Part shown: one piece after another, positions 1 to 6,729 of the stretch
How positions within the stretch are numbered: position 1 is the first letter of the stretch
Layout of the letters: each line of letters opens with the position of its first letter
NCBI GenBank assembly: GCA_003978075.1
Contig: QOAM01000102.1
Span: forward strand, 1 to 8,042
Reading direction: 5' to 3'
From: Thermodesulfatator sp.
GTDB taxonomy: Bacteria; Desulfobacterota; Thermodesulfobacteria; Thermodesulfobacteriales; Thermodesulfobacteriaceae
DNA: 8,042 nucleotides
Made by a program: the position numbers and the translations under genes
The notes under the pieces: generated by a model
Database searches by the model: none
The model's input: only the letters and a program-made list of their open reading frames with translations
Told to the model about the DNA's origin: nothing

Positions 1-819
1 CGGATCTCCACGGTGAGGGGTGGCAGTTAAGAATAACAAAAAGCGCGAGGTTTGAGAAAGGACTTCTCCCAGAATATAACGCTTGGTCTTTTTGGTCTTT
101 TCGCCGTAGCGATAGGCGCTTAGCTTATGGGCCTCGTCCACGATAACCAGATCCCAGGTAATTTCTTTAAGGCTTTCGAGCACGTCCTCCTGGCGGGCGA
201 AATCCATTGAAGTGATGACCTGTGAAAAATCCTCCCACACATTTCGGCCAAAGGCGGCTTTCATCACTTGTCGGTCAATCACCTGAAAGGTCTCGTTGAA
301 GCGGTCCCACATTTCACGCCGCCACTGGTCTCTGAGATGGCCGGGAACCACAATAAGCGTCCGCTCAACAACTCCGCGGAGTTTCAGCTCTTTCAGCACT
401 AAACCAGCCATAATGGTCTTACCTGCACCAGGATCGTCGGCAAGAAGAAAACGCGGACGAGGATTCTGTAGGATATAGTGATAAACGGCTTCTATCTGGT
501 GAGGCAGAGGATCTACCTGAGAGACGTTAACCGCGAACAAAGGATCGAACTGAAAAGCATTACGTACGCGGCTTGCCTCTACGAATAGAAAAAATCCCTC
601 AGGATCTGCACCAAAATCTATCTTATTTTCAGTGTAGAGCTTTAGTTTGGTAAGATCTTCATGAGAGATAACGGGATCGTAGAATCTTCTTTCGATTGTA
701 CCAACGCCTTGAATTTGGATTAAACCATTGTCTAGATATTGTACTTGGATAATTTTAATGGGCTCTGGAAAAAAGGGGCCCTCGATTATAACATCGGGTT
801 TTAAATCTTCGCTTCTCAT
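1..819 (-). CDS. SNF2-like DEAD/DEAH-box helicase, N-terminal part (gene runs off the left edge)
   Basis: This reading frame is open from an ATG at 819-817 to the window edge (273 residues, no stop). An in-frame TAG lies 9 bases upstream of the ATG, so this is the first possible ATG; the ribosome site is weak (AAAG). Visible superfamily 2 motifs, in order: a Q-motif-like region with PLPHQIEAV at about 104-112, Walker A in LLADDPGAGKT at 125-135, LIVVPGHLRDQW at 155-166 (motif Ia), VIVDEAHK at 225-232 (motif II) and LTATPHRGDP at 264-273 (motif III). The second RecA domain is outside the window. About 100 residues precede the ATPase core. From family knowledge, helicases of this kind are large ATP-dependent DNA translocases, found in defence islands beside adenine methyltransferases (DISARM DrmD-like, or DUF1156/DUF499 clusters). 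The defence role is inferred, since the partner genes are not visible. Confidence 0.9.
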   Translation of the reverse strand, partial: MRSEDLKPDVIIEGPFFPEPIKIIQVQYLDNGLIQIQGVGTIERRFYDPVISHEDLTKLKLYTENKIDFGADPEGFFLFVEASRVRNAFQFDPLFAVNVSQVDPLPHQIEAVYHYILQNPRPRFLLADDPGAGKTIMAGLVLKELKLRGVVERTLIVVPGHLRDQWRREMWDRFNETFQVIDRQVMKAAFGRNVWEDFSQVITSMDFARQEDVLESLKEITWDLVIVDEAHKLSAYRYGEKTKKTKRYILGEVLSQTSRFLLFLTATPHRGDP

Positions 820-1049
820 TCTTTGCTATTTTATTTAATTACATTTTTAAAATTCCAATTGGCCAGCCTTATTTTTTTGAAATACCCATCCAAAATTGAT
901 GTTATTAATGATGTTATTTTTCCCGATATCAAAATAATATTTAATAAGCCGAATCTACAATATTCTAGATCATTTTTAAACAACGCCAAATACCGAAAAA
1001 CGGCCAATTCCTATAGTATCGCTGATGGTGAAGAAAAATCAACTTTCCA

Positions 1050-1076
1050 GAGACCTCTGACTTTTTCAGAGGCCTC
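1050..1076. repeat. Inverted repeat / hairpin inside the island end
   Basis: The arms GAGACCTCTGA (1050-1060) and TCAGAGGCCTC (1066-1076) pair over 11 positions with one mismatch around a 5-base loop CTTTT. Neither strand has an immediate run of T after the stem, so it is not a typical intrinsic terminator. It could be a protein-binding site, a recombinase arm site or a degraded terminator. It lies 230 bases upstream of the helicase start. Confidence 0.55.
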
Positions 1077-1210
1077 CCTCTATATTTCTTAGGCATTTTT
1101 GATATTTTTTCGGTTTCGATTTTCGCCTGTTATCCTTGATTATTTGTGATATCTAGGGGTGTTAAAATCGGATAACTTTTGGCCTTGGCTCGGCATCTAG
1201 GTTGACGGCC

Positions 1211-1231
1211 TTGGGGACAATTTGGGGACAA
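1211..1231 (+). repeat. Tandem direct repeat TTGGGGACAA next to the tRNA scar
   Basis: Two exact copies of TTGGGGACAA lie at 1211-1220 and 1222-1231, offset by 11 bases (about one helical turn), and end 60 bases before the tRNA fragment. From my memory of integrated elements, GGGGACAA repeats are common beside tRNA attachment sites, either as integrase arm-binding sites or as the end of the integrase gene. The function here is inferred. Confidence 0.5.
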
Positions 1232-1291
1232 TCAAAAACTTGACAAAGCTACCAATTTCGCCTATTTCCTTACCCAAAAAGGGCGGTTAGT

Positions 1292-1319
1292 GCGGGTTCG
1301 AGTCCCGCCCTCGGCACCA
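1292..1319 (+). mobile_element. Attachment-site scar: 3' fragment of a tRNA gene at the island boundary
   Basis: The bases form a perfect tRNA 3' end: T stem GCGGG (1292-1296), T loop TTCGAGT (1297-1303), T stem CCCGC (1304-1308), acceptor strand CCTCGGC (1309-1315), discriminator A (1316) and encoded CCA (1317-1319). A whole tRNA would need a 5' acceptor GCCGAGG some 70-90 bases upstream. None is present, and no D or anticodon arm can be drawn. Elements that integrate at tRNA 3' ends leave an intact tRNA on one side and such a 3' copy on the other. The orientation predicts that the element lies to the left and the intact tRNA beyond it. Acceptor GCCGAGG with A73 would suit a tRNA-Leu, but the identity is a guess. 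Confidence 0.75.
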
Positions 1320-1428
1320 TGAGATGTATTGAGGATTTTTCTCCCGCCCTTTCAGAAAAATTTCTGCGAGAGAGACCCTGAGTACTTTCTGTTAGGGACC
1401 TCGCCCCGAAACCTCCCTTCCAGAGATC

Positions 1429-3519
1429 TCAACGGGTGTACTCTGAAAGATCGAGTTCTGAGAGGTCGGCCACCTTCAGGAAATCCTCGGCAATGCTCTG
1501 GAGGAGCCCCAGACGATTCTTTCGGAGGGCCTCTTCTTTCACCATAACGAAGACTTCGTCGAAGAAGCGGTCAATGGGCTCCTTAAGGCGGGTAAAGAGG
1601 ACCAAGGCCTCGGAATATCGTCTGGCAGCAAGCAGGGGCTCGAGTGCCTTTTTTACCTCGAGGGAGGTTCGGTAAAGGGTGCGTTCTTCTTCCTTTTCAA
1701 AGAGGTCCTTGCTTACAGGATATCTTTCTGGAAGGCCCCGCACCATGTTCATGACCCGTTTGAAGGCCACGGCCAAGGCGGCGAATTCTGGCTGCTGGCG
1801 GAGGGCGTGTAAGGCCCGAAGACGCTGCTGGGCCTCTAAGGGGTCATCGGCTCCTACCTGTAGCACCGCCCGCACCTCGTCCAAAGGATAGCCTTGGGAA
1901 AGGAATTCCCCCTCGAGTCGCCGGTGGAGAAACTCCAAAATTTCGGTAAGGGTTTCCGAAGTAGGACGTTTGAGGAAATCCTGATTTTTAAGAAGCCAAA
2001 GAGCGAAAGTAAAAAGCTCCCGGAGGGAGAGGGAAAGTTTATTCCGCAAGAGGGTTTTGAGCAATCCGTAGGCCGTACGCCGCAGTCCATAAGGATCTGC
2101 TGCTCCGCTGGGTCGCTCTCCAATCCCGAAAAAAGCTGCCAGATGATCCGTTTTATCCGCCAGAGAAAGTATGATACCACATGGGCTCCGAGCTACCTGC
2201 TCCTCGGCCCCTCGAGGAAGATATTGCTCGAAAAGGGCTTCCGCTACCTCCGGGGGCTCTCCAGCCTTGTAGGCATAGATGCGTCCCATTTCCCCTTGCA
2301 AGGAAGGAAATTCCCCCACTACCTCGCTCACTAGATCGGCCTTGGCTAGCTCCGCAGCCCGGAGAGCGAAGGCCTTAACCTGGGGAAAAAGCCTCTCAGC
2401 TAGATAGCCGGAAAGGGCCTTCAGGCGCTCGGTCTTCTCGAGGAGGCTTCCCAAGGCGGCATGATAAATTACCCCGGAAAGTTCCTGAACCCGATCTTCC
2501 AAAGAAATCTCTAAATCTCGGTGATAATAGAAGCGAGCGTCCTCCAAACGAGCCCGGAGGACCTTTTCGTGTCCGGCCCGCAGAAGAGCCAGATCCCGGG
2601 GACGGTTATTGTTCACCGCCACGAAAGCCGGAAGAAGCTTTCCTTCCCCATCGCGCACGGCGAAATAGCGCTGATGTTCCCGCATGGCAGTGATGAGGAG
2701 GGGCTCGGGGAGTTCCAAATATTCTCGCGGAAAATTCCCTGCAAGGGCAAAAGGAAACTCCACTAGATGAGCGTTTTCGAGGAGGAGTTCCGGATCTTCC
2801 TCCGGTTGTCCACCCACGCTTTTCGCCGCCTGAAAGACCTCCTTACGGGTGGCCTCCAGGCGTTGGGCGGGATCTACCAAGACATAGGCCTCTTTTAAGA
2901 GGTGAAGATAGGCTTGAAAGTTTTTAATTTCCAAGGGCTGTGGAGCCAGAAAACGGTGTCCATAGGTAAACCGGTTGCTTTTAACCCCAGCCACCTCCAG
3001 GGGCACTACCTCCTCCCCGAAAAGGGCGAGCAGCCAGCGGATAGGACGGGCAAAGGTAAAATCATAATTTCCCCAGCGCATACGCTTGGGAAAGTAAATC
3101 CTCTCTAGGAGCTTCTGCAGGATCTCCGGGAGGATCTTTAAGGTTTTCCGTCCAGGGATGCGTTTTTCCACTACCAGGTATTCCCCTTTGGGGGTTTGTT
3201 TGATTTGGATCTGGGAGAGATCCACCCCTTGCTTGCGGGCAAAACCTAAGGCTGCCGGCGTAGGTCGCCCCTCTTGATCAAAGGCTACCCTCTTCGGGGG
3301 GCCCAGGATTTCCTCCCGGCGATCAGGCTGCTTTTCGGGAAGTCCCTTTACATAAAGGGTGAGGCGCCGGGGAGTCCCCAGGGTGCGAATTTCTTGGAAA
3401 TTTAAGGCAGCTTGAGAAAGGAGACTTTGGGCCTCTGCGGAAAGACTTTTTAAGGCCGGCTCGATGAAACGAGCCGGTAGTTCCTCACAGCCGATCTCAA
3501 AAAGGAGGTCCCGGGACAT
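1429..3519 (-). CDS. glyS: Glycyl-tRNA synthetase beta subunit
   Basis: The 696-residue protein is a full-length GlyS, close to the family's usual length of about 690. It is the tRNA-recognising subunit of the cytosolic alpha2beta2 glycyl-tRNA synthetase, which charges tRNA-Gly with glycine; the alpha subunit GlyQ carries the active site. Recognisable stretches are the N-terminal GCEELPARF (10-18), MRWGNYDFTFARPIRW (147-162), REHQRYFAV (280-288), KADLVSEVVGEFPSLQGEMG (393-412), an HD-like region with ADKTDHLAAFFGIG (454-467) and PSGAADPYGLRR (470-481), and a C-terminal DALR-type anticodon-binding domain (about 580-680). The ATG directly abuts the glyQ stop codon, and a GGAGG and a GGGGG lie inside the glyQ end, so translation is probably coupled. 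Its 3' end faces the island scar about 110 bases away; no clear intrinsic terminator is seen there. Confidence 0.97.
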   Translation of the reverse strand: MSRDLLFEIGCEELPARFIEPALKSLSAEAQSLLSQAALNFQEIRTLGTPRRLTLYVKGLPEKQPDRREEILGPPKRVAFDQEGRPTPAALGFARKQGVDLSQIQIKQTPKGEYLVVEKRIPGRKTLKILPEILQKLLERIYFPKRMRWGNYDFTFARPIRWLLALFGEEVVPLEVAGVKSNRFTYGHRFLAPQPLEIKNFQAYLHLLKEAYVLVDPAQRLEATRKEVFQAAKSVGGQPEEDPELLLENAHLVEFPFALAGNFPREYLELPEPLLITAMREHQRYFAVRDGEGKLLPAFVAVNNNRPRDLALLRAGHEKVLRARLEDARFYYHRDLEISLEDRVQELSGVIYHAALGSLLEKTERLKALSGYLAERLFPQVKAFALRAAELAKADLVSEVVGEFPSLQGEMGRIYAYKAGEPPEVAEALFEQYLPRGAEEQVARSPCGIILSLADKTDHLAAFFGIGERPSGAADPYGLRRTAYGLLKTLLRNKLSLSLRELFTFALWLLKNQDFLKRPTSETLTEILEFLHRRLEGEFLSQGYPLDEVRAVLQVGADDPLEAQQRLRALHALRQQPEFAALAVAFKRVMNMVRGLPERYPVSKDLFEKEEERTLYRTSLEVKKALEPLLAARRYSEALVLFTRLKEPIDRFFDEVFVMVKEEALRKNRLGLLQSIAEDFLKVADLSELDLSEYTR

Positions 3520-4383
3520 CTATGCCCCCTTTTCCTCCACAGCGGTGCGGGAGGCCAGCCACGCCTCGGCACTGCGTTTGGCCAAGGCCCGCACCCGGGC
3601 AATGTAAGCGGTGCGTTCAGCTACAGAGATAGCCCCCCGTGCGTCTAGGAGATTGAAGAGGTGGGAACACTTGATGGTACAGTCGTATCCCGGAAGGACT
3701 AGTCCTAACTCCAAGAGGCGTAAACCCTCCTTTTCGTATCGCTCGAAGAGCTCCCGGAGCATTTCCGTGTCCGCCTCGTCAAAGTTGTAAATGGAATACT
3801 CCACCTCGGCCCGGTGAAAGAGGTCTCCGTAGGTGAGCCTTTCATTCCAGCGTAGTTCAAAGACGTTTTCCACACCCTGGAGAAACATAGCCAGACGTTC
3901 CAGACCGTAGGTAATCTCTACGGTAACCGGACGGCATTCTATCCCTCCCACCTGCTGGAAATAGGTGAACTGAGTGATCTCCATACCGTCCAGCCAGACC
4001 TCCCAGCCCAGCCCCCAGGCCCCGAGGGTGGGGCTTTCCCAGTCGTCTTCCACGAAGCGGATATCGTGGTCTCCGGGATCTATGCCTAGGGAGGCCAGGC
4101 TCTGGAGATAAATCTCTTGGATATCCTGCGGGGAGGGTTTGATAACCACCTGGTATTGGAAGTAGTGCTGAAGGCGATTAGGGTTTTCTCCGTAACGTCC
4201 ATCGGTGGGCCGGCGGCAGGGTTCGGGATAAGCCGCCGCCCAGGGTTCTGGCCCCAGGGCGCGCAAAAAGGTGGCCCAGTGAAAGGTCCCGGCCCCTACT
4301 TCCATGTCGTAAGGTTGAAGGATGGCACAGCCCTGCTCAGCCCAGAAGGCGTTGAGTTGGGCGATGAGGTCTTGAAAATACAT
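3520..4383 (-). CDS. glyQ: Glycyl-tRNA synthetase alpha subunit
   Basis: The 287-residue protein is the catalytic subunit of bacterial-type glycyl-tRNA synthetase, a class II enzyme that forms glycyl-adenylate and transfers glycine to tRNA-Gly together with GlyS. The sequence is strongly conserved from residue 2: [17 protein letters not shown] (3-19), [20 protein letters not shown] (21-40), [19 protein letters not shown] (57-75, the motif 2 region that binds ATP), [20 protein letters not shown] (128-147) and [13 protein letters not shown] (158-170, motif 3). The length fits the family (about 290-300). The ATG has a GGAGGG ribosome site 7 bases upstream. It is first in a two-gene operon with glyS, preceded by a 508-base gap with a candidate promoter and hairpin. 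Confidence 0.97.
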   Translation of the reverse strand: MYFQDLIAQLNAFWAEQGCAILQPYDMEVGAGTFHWATFLRALGPEPWAAAYPEPCRRPTDGRYGENPNRLQHYFQYQVVIKPSPQDIQEIYLQSLASLGIDPGDHDIRFVEDDWESPTLGAWGLGWEVWLDGMEITQFTYFQQVGGIECRPVTVEITYGLERLAMFLQGVENVFELRWNERLTYGDLFHRAEVEYSIYNFDEADTEMLRELFERYEKEGLRLLELGLVLPGYDCTIKCSHLFNLLDARGAISVAERTAYIARVRALAKRSAEAWLASRTAVEEKGA

Positions 4384-4425
4384 AAAATTGCCCTCCGTGC
4401 GCTTATCCTAATACCATGCTCCTTC

Positions 4426-4470
4426 AGAAAGAAAAAGAGTAGAGCTCCGACTTTTTAGAGCCCGGAGTCT
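4426..4470 (-). terminator. Candidate terminator or attenuator hairpin in the glyQ leader
   Basis: Read on the minus strand, AGACTCCG and CGGAGCTCT (plus positions 4463-4470 and 4441-4449) pair as an 8-bp stem with one bulge around a loop of about 13 bases. A T-rich tract follows, ACTCTTTTTCTTTCT. This resembles a weak intrinsic terminator. It could end transcripts from the nagZ operon, or attenuate glyQS if the promoter at 4509-4537 is used. No T-box sequence (TGGNACC type) is visible. Confidence 0.4.
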
Positions 4471-4508
4471 ATGTTGAACTTTTTGGTACTTCGATCCTTT
4501 TATGTAGA

Positions 4509-4537
4509 AATTTAGGATCTCGGTAGAGGGATAGCAA
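4509..4537 (-). promoter_or_regulatory. Candidate promoter for glyQS
   Basis: On the minus strand, TTGCTA (plus 4532-4537, 4 of 6 match to TTGACA) and TAAATT (plus 4509-4514, 4 of 6 match to TATAAT) are separated by exactly 17 bases. It would give a leader of about 120 bases that includes the hairpin at 4441-4470. A second weak candidate with TATTAG as -10 lies nearer glyQ. Confidence 0.35.
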
Positions 4538-4649
4538 GGAGTTGTTACTACCTCATCTAGAGCCTAAAGTAAGGGTGTACAATTGATCACCAAGCTGGGA
4601 ATGTAGCAATCCATCCACAAAAACGCTCTCTTTTTGGATTAGAAATGTT

Positions 4650-4923
4650 TTTTGTTTGAGACCTTTGCAAAATTGAATTAACCAATCATCTTCTCATGTT
4701 AAACTCACTCTGGGTGAAAACTTCCTCTATGGCAACTTCCCTCCCTAGTACAAATCAACCGCCTTATCAACTGGAAGATCTTCGCAGAGATCCAAATCTC
4801 ACCCCTCCTCATGTCCACGACTTCCGGATAACGGAGGATCTCCCTTCCGGTGATAGGGGTAAGGAAGGGATATAAGGAAGACTGTCTGTTTTTACTGGGT
4901 TTTGCAAGGGACTCCTAACAAAA
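4650..4923. repeat. Imperfect long-range inverted repeat spanning the nagZ 3' end
   Basis: The left arm at 4650-4672 and the reverse complement of the right arm at 4900-4923 align at 20 of 24 columns (three mismatches, one gap). The shared core is TTGCAAAA, with TTTTGTT at the outer side. The arms are about 230 bases apart, and the right arm encodes residues 318-326 of NagZ, up to the last codon before the stop. The inner part, GAGACCTTTGCAAAA, resembles insertion-sequence ends that I remember, but there is no target-site duplication and the match extends outside that boundary. A decayed small mobile element or an inverted duplication are both possible. Confidence 0.4.
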
Positions 4924-5875
4924 GGGCTTGAAAGAATGTTTCCTGGTGCCTTTCTAGAGCAGCTAGCCTTTCCCGGAGGACCCGGCTGGTTGAAACCTCT
5001 CGGGAAAGCTCCTCCAAGGGTTCTACCCAGCGTGTAACCTCTCCGGAAACCAGCCAGAGATCGTGCCCGGAGAGGAGGACTTGGAGGAGTCTTTCTGCTG
5101 GTTCCCATTCAGCTAAGGCTCCCATAGCCAGATCATCGGTGAGAATCAGGCCCTCAAAACCTAGCTCTTCCCGTAGGGCTTTCACGGCTCTCTCGGTAAA
5201 GGTGGCCGGTTCCGTGCTCCAGGTCTCCACTACTAGATGGGTAGTCATTATCAAGGGGACTCCGGCCTCTACCACCTGTTTGAAGACCCCCAGTTCCTCT
5301 TCTGAGGGCGCTCTCTTGTAAGGAAGTTCCCGATGAGGATCAGGAAGAACCCCCCCGAGCCCGGGGAAGTGCTTAGCACAGGGCAAGACCCCTTCGCGGA
5401 GATGCTCCCGGATAAAAATTTCTGCCAGGCCTCCCACTTTCTGGGGGTCTTCACCTAAAGTCCTTTCCCGAAGCCAATCCGGGGCCTCGGCCCCGGCCAG
5501 GTCCACCACCGGGGCCAGGTTCACATTGATTCCCAGATTTTTCAGCCCTCGGGCGATCTCCCGCGAGACCCGAGACATCTCTTCAGGCCCTTTTTGGGCA
5601 ATTTCGTAGGGGGAGGGGAACTCCGGAAAAAGGGGGAGTCTTATCCGCTGAACCCGGCCTCCCTCCTGATCCACCATAAAGAGGCCCTGCGGCGGCCCGA
5701 GCCCTAAGCCGCGCAGCTCCTCACGCAGGATCCAGAACCCCTGAGGATCTTCAAAGTGCCAAGAAAAAAAGATCAGATGACGTAGACGGAGATCCCGCAG
5801 GAGCTCCCGCGCTTCAGGGGAGACCTCCGCTCCAGAAAGGGTGGGTACCAGAAAGCGGGCCAGGCGGCGGATCAT
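4892..5875 (-). CDS. nagZ: Beta-N-acetylglucosaminidase of glycoside hydrolase family 3 (NagZ)
   Basis: The 327-residue single-domain GH3 protein lacks a signal peptide, as expected for cytosolic NagZ, which removes GlcNAc from GlcNAc-anhydro-MurNAc peptides during peptidoglycan recycling. Motifs: DQEGGRVQR (69-77, substrate binding), NVNLAPVVDL (117-126), ERTLGEDP (137-144), KHFPGLGG (168-175) followed by DPHRELP (179-185), and LILTDDLAMGAL (243-254). Asp247 is in the position of the nucleophile. Asp179 and His181 match the Asp-His pair that NagZ uses as acid/base. Unusually, the usual GHG after KHFP is GLG. The ATG overlaps the upstream gene's stop by 4 bases (ATGA), making it third in an operon. 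The last codons (GVPCKTQ) overlap one arm of an inverted repeat, so the C-terminal tip may have been altered. Confidence 0.93.
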   Translation of the reverse strand: MIRRLARFLVPTLSGAEVSPEARELLRDLRLRHLIFFSWHFEDPQGFWILREELRGLGLGPPQGLFMVDQEGGRVQRIRLPLFPEFPSPYEIAQKGPEEMSRVSREIARGLKNLGINVNLAPVVDLAGAEAPDWLRERTLGEDPQKVGGLAEIFIREHLREGVLPCAKHFPGLGGVLPDPHRELPYKRAPSEEELGVFKQVVEAGVPLIMTTHLVVETWSTEPATFTERAVKALREELGFEGLILTDDLAMGALAEWEPAERLLQVLLSGHDLWLVSGEVTRWVEPLEELSREVSTSRVLRERLAALERHQETFFQALLLGVPCKTQ

Positions 5876-6729
5876 CCCTCAAAGCCGTAGGAGCGGTAAA
5901 TTTCTCGGGCCTGAGAAGTAAGAAGAAAATCCCTGAAGGCCTGGGCCAAGAAATGGTTCTCAGCCTCCCGATGAAGAGCCACTTGATACTTGTTTCTTAC
6001 CGCCGCTCCCTCCGGGAACTCTACACAATCAAAGAGGGGCTCTTTAAAAAACCGGGGATCCTGATAGTAACGGGCGAAATGGTAATAGAGGGGGGCCACG
6101 TCGGCCAGCCCGTGGTAAAGAAAGGCCGGGACCTCCCGGTGATGGATCTGTCGGCTTTTCAGGGCCGCCTGCTCTATTTTTTCTACAAGCCCCGGGACAT
6201 GCTCAAGGGCCGAAATGTAGGTCCGGTAAGAATTGACCTCTGTTTCCGGATTGGAAATGGCTATTCTTACCTCCGGACGTAAAAGATCCTCCGGGCCGGA
6301 AAGTCCTAAAGGATTGCCCCGGGGCACCACCAGGACCACGCCCCGGTTGCGCACAAAAGTTCGGGGCTCGGTAATGAGTCCCTCCTCTCGGAGCCGGGCC
6401 ATAAAGCGCGGGGGTCCCATGACCACTTGAGGCCTTACAGAGAGGACTAAATTTCCTAGCTCCATAGGCCGACCCTCCACCAGGGGCCGAAAGCGGGGAG
6501 GGGGGAGGGTCACATAAAAGACCGAGACCGCGCGTTTTAGCGTTTTCTCAAAGGCCTTCAGCAGCTCCGGGATCACCATGAATTGGTTGCCTTCCATAAC
6601 AATGGCCAATTCCGCCTGACAAGGATCCCCATGAAAATCGTAGACCACATTGGAGCCTGGCAAGAAAAGGCCCCTTTCCCCTGATCTCTCGGGATCAAGG
6701 GGCCAAGGCAAAAACAGGGCTTCTTTCAT
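5872..6729 (-). CDS. Cytosolic substrate-binding-protein-like protein (molybdate/tungstate-binding type fold)
   Basis: The 285-residue protein resembles type 2 periplasmic binding proteins of the ModA/WtpA kind. Family-like stretches are ELAIVMEGNQFMVIPELLKA (40-59, first strand and helix), NRGVVLVVPRGNPLGLSGPE (128-147), VRIAISNPETE (154-164), VPAFLYHGLADVAPLYYH (200-217) and the C-terminal FLLTSQAREIYRSYGFEG (268-285). The N-terminus (MKEALFLPWPLDPERSGERG) has no signal peptide or lipobox. An in-frame TGA lies 15 bases upstream of the ATG, so a longer secreted form is excluded and the protein is predicted to be cytosolic. It starts inside the stop of the desulfurase gene (ATGA overlap) with GGAGG upstream. 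No ABC permease or ATPase gene is adjacent. The ligand is unknown: an oxyanion is a guess, and a storage, sensor or delivery role is inference. Confidence 0.7.
   Translation of the reverse strand: MKEALFLPWPLDPERSGERGLFLPGSNVVYDFHGDPCQAELAIVMEGNQFMVIPELLKAFEKTLKRAVSVFYVTLPPPRFRPLVEGRPMELGNLVLSVRPQVVMGPPRFMARLREEGLITEPRTFVRNRGVVLVVPRGNPLGLSGPEDLLRPEVRIAISNPETEVNSYRTYISALEHVPGLVEKIEQAALKSRQIHHREVPAFLYHGLADVAPLYYHFARYYQDPRFFKEPLFDCVEFPEGAAVRNKYQVALHREAENHFLAQAFRDFLLTSQAREIYRSYGFEG

Larger units (their letters stand above)
820..1285. other. AT-rich gene-free end of the integrated element
   Basis: No convincing gene is visible in these roughly 470 bases. The first 150 bases are strikingly AT-rich compared with the GC-rich genes to the right, and contain a short direct repeat GATGTTATT at 898-906 and 910-918. 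The promoter of the leftward helicase gene presumably lies here, but I see no clear -35/-10 pair. An 89-codon plus-strand ORF (823-1092) has no ribosome site and an AT-driven composition, so I do not call it. The stretch also holds a hairpin (1050-1076) and a tandem repeat (1211-1231). In one plus frame, 1201-1290 reads GDNLGT and then stops exactly at the tRNA-like sequence, which may be a relic of an integrase C-terminus. Confidence 0.6.
4384..4891. other. 508-base gap between nagZ and glyQ, no firm gene
   Basis: The 4384-4540 part holds the glyQ ribosome site, a candidate promoter and the candidate terminator. An additional small inverted repeat, GATCCT/AGGATC, lies at 4493-4519. The 4540-4650 part is AT-rich with nothing recognised. 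The 4650-4891 part lies within a long-range inverted repeat. It contains a 59-codon plus-strand ORF from ATG 4696 to TAA 4873-4875 (includes PYQLEDLRRDPNLTPPHVHDF) without a ribosome site. The minus strand is also open over roughly the same bases (includes EILRYPEVVDMRRGEIWISA). I recognise neither, and either may be a relic of a decayed gene. Confidence 0.5.

Noticed and set aside
898..918. Start of a CRISPR-like or iteron array (GATGTTATT twice)
   Set aside because: Only two short AT-rich copies with a 12-base period; no further units.
823..1092. 89-codon plus-strand ORF
   Set aside because: It has no ribosome site, lies in AT-rich DNA where open frames arise easily, resembles nothing known to me, and covers the hairpin at 1050-1076.
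1230..1319. A complete tRNA gene ending at the CCA
   Set aside because: No GCCGAGG 5' acceptor strand, D arm or anticodon arm can be drawn in the 100 bases upstream; only the T arm and 3' acceptor strand are present.
1292..1319. 3' end of a tmRNA
   Set aside because: The acceptor strand CCTCGGC and T loop TTCGAGT do not match the usual tmRNA end (CAGCTCC with TTCAACT), and no tmRNA body precedes it.
1345..1370. Terminator after glyS from the palindrome CAGAAAAATTTCTG
   Set aside because: The stem is AT-rich, the loop would be only two bases and there is no GC-rich stem followed by a T run.
4384..4540. T-box riboswitch before glyQ
   Set aside because: No TGGNACC T-box sequence or specifier-loop structure is visible in the leader.
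4658..4914. A clean insertion sequence with defined ends
   Set aside because: No target-site duplication is seen, the arm similarity continues outside the supposed ends, and the interior is too short for a transposase.
5872..6729. Exported binding protein of an ABC transporter
   Set aside because: The N-terminus lacks a hydrophobic signal or lipobox, an in-frame stop 15 bases upstream blocks extension, and no transporter genes are adjacent.
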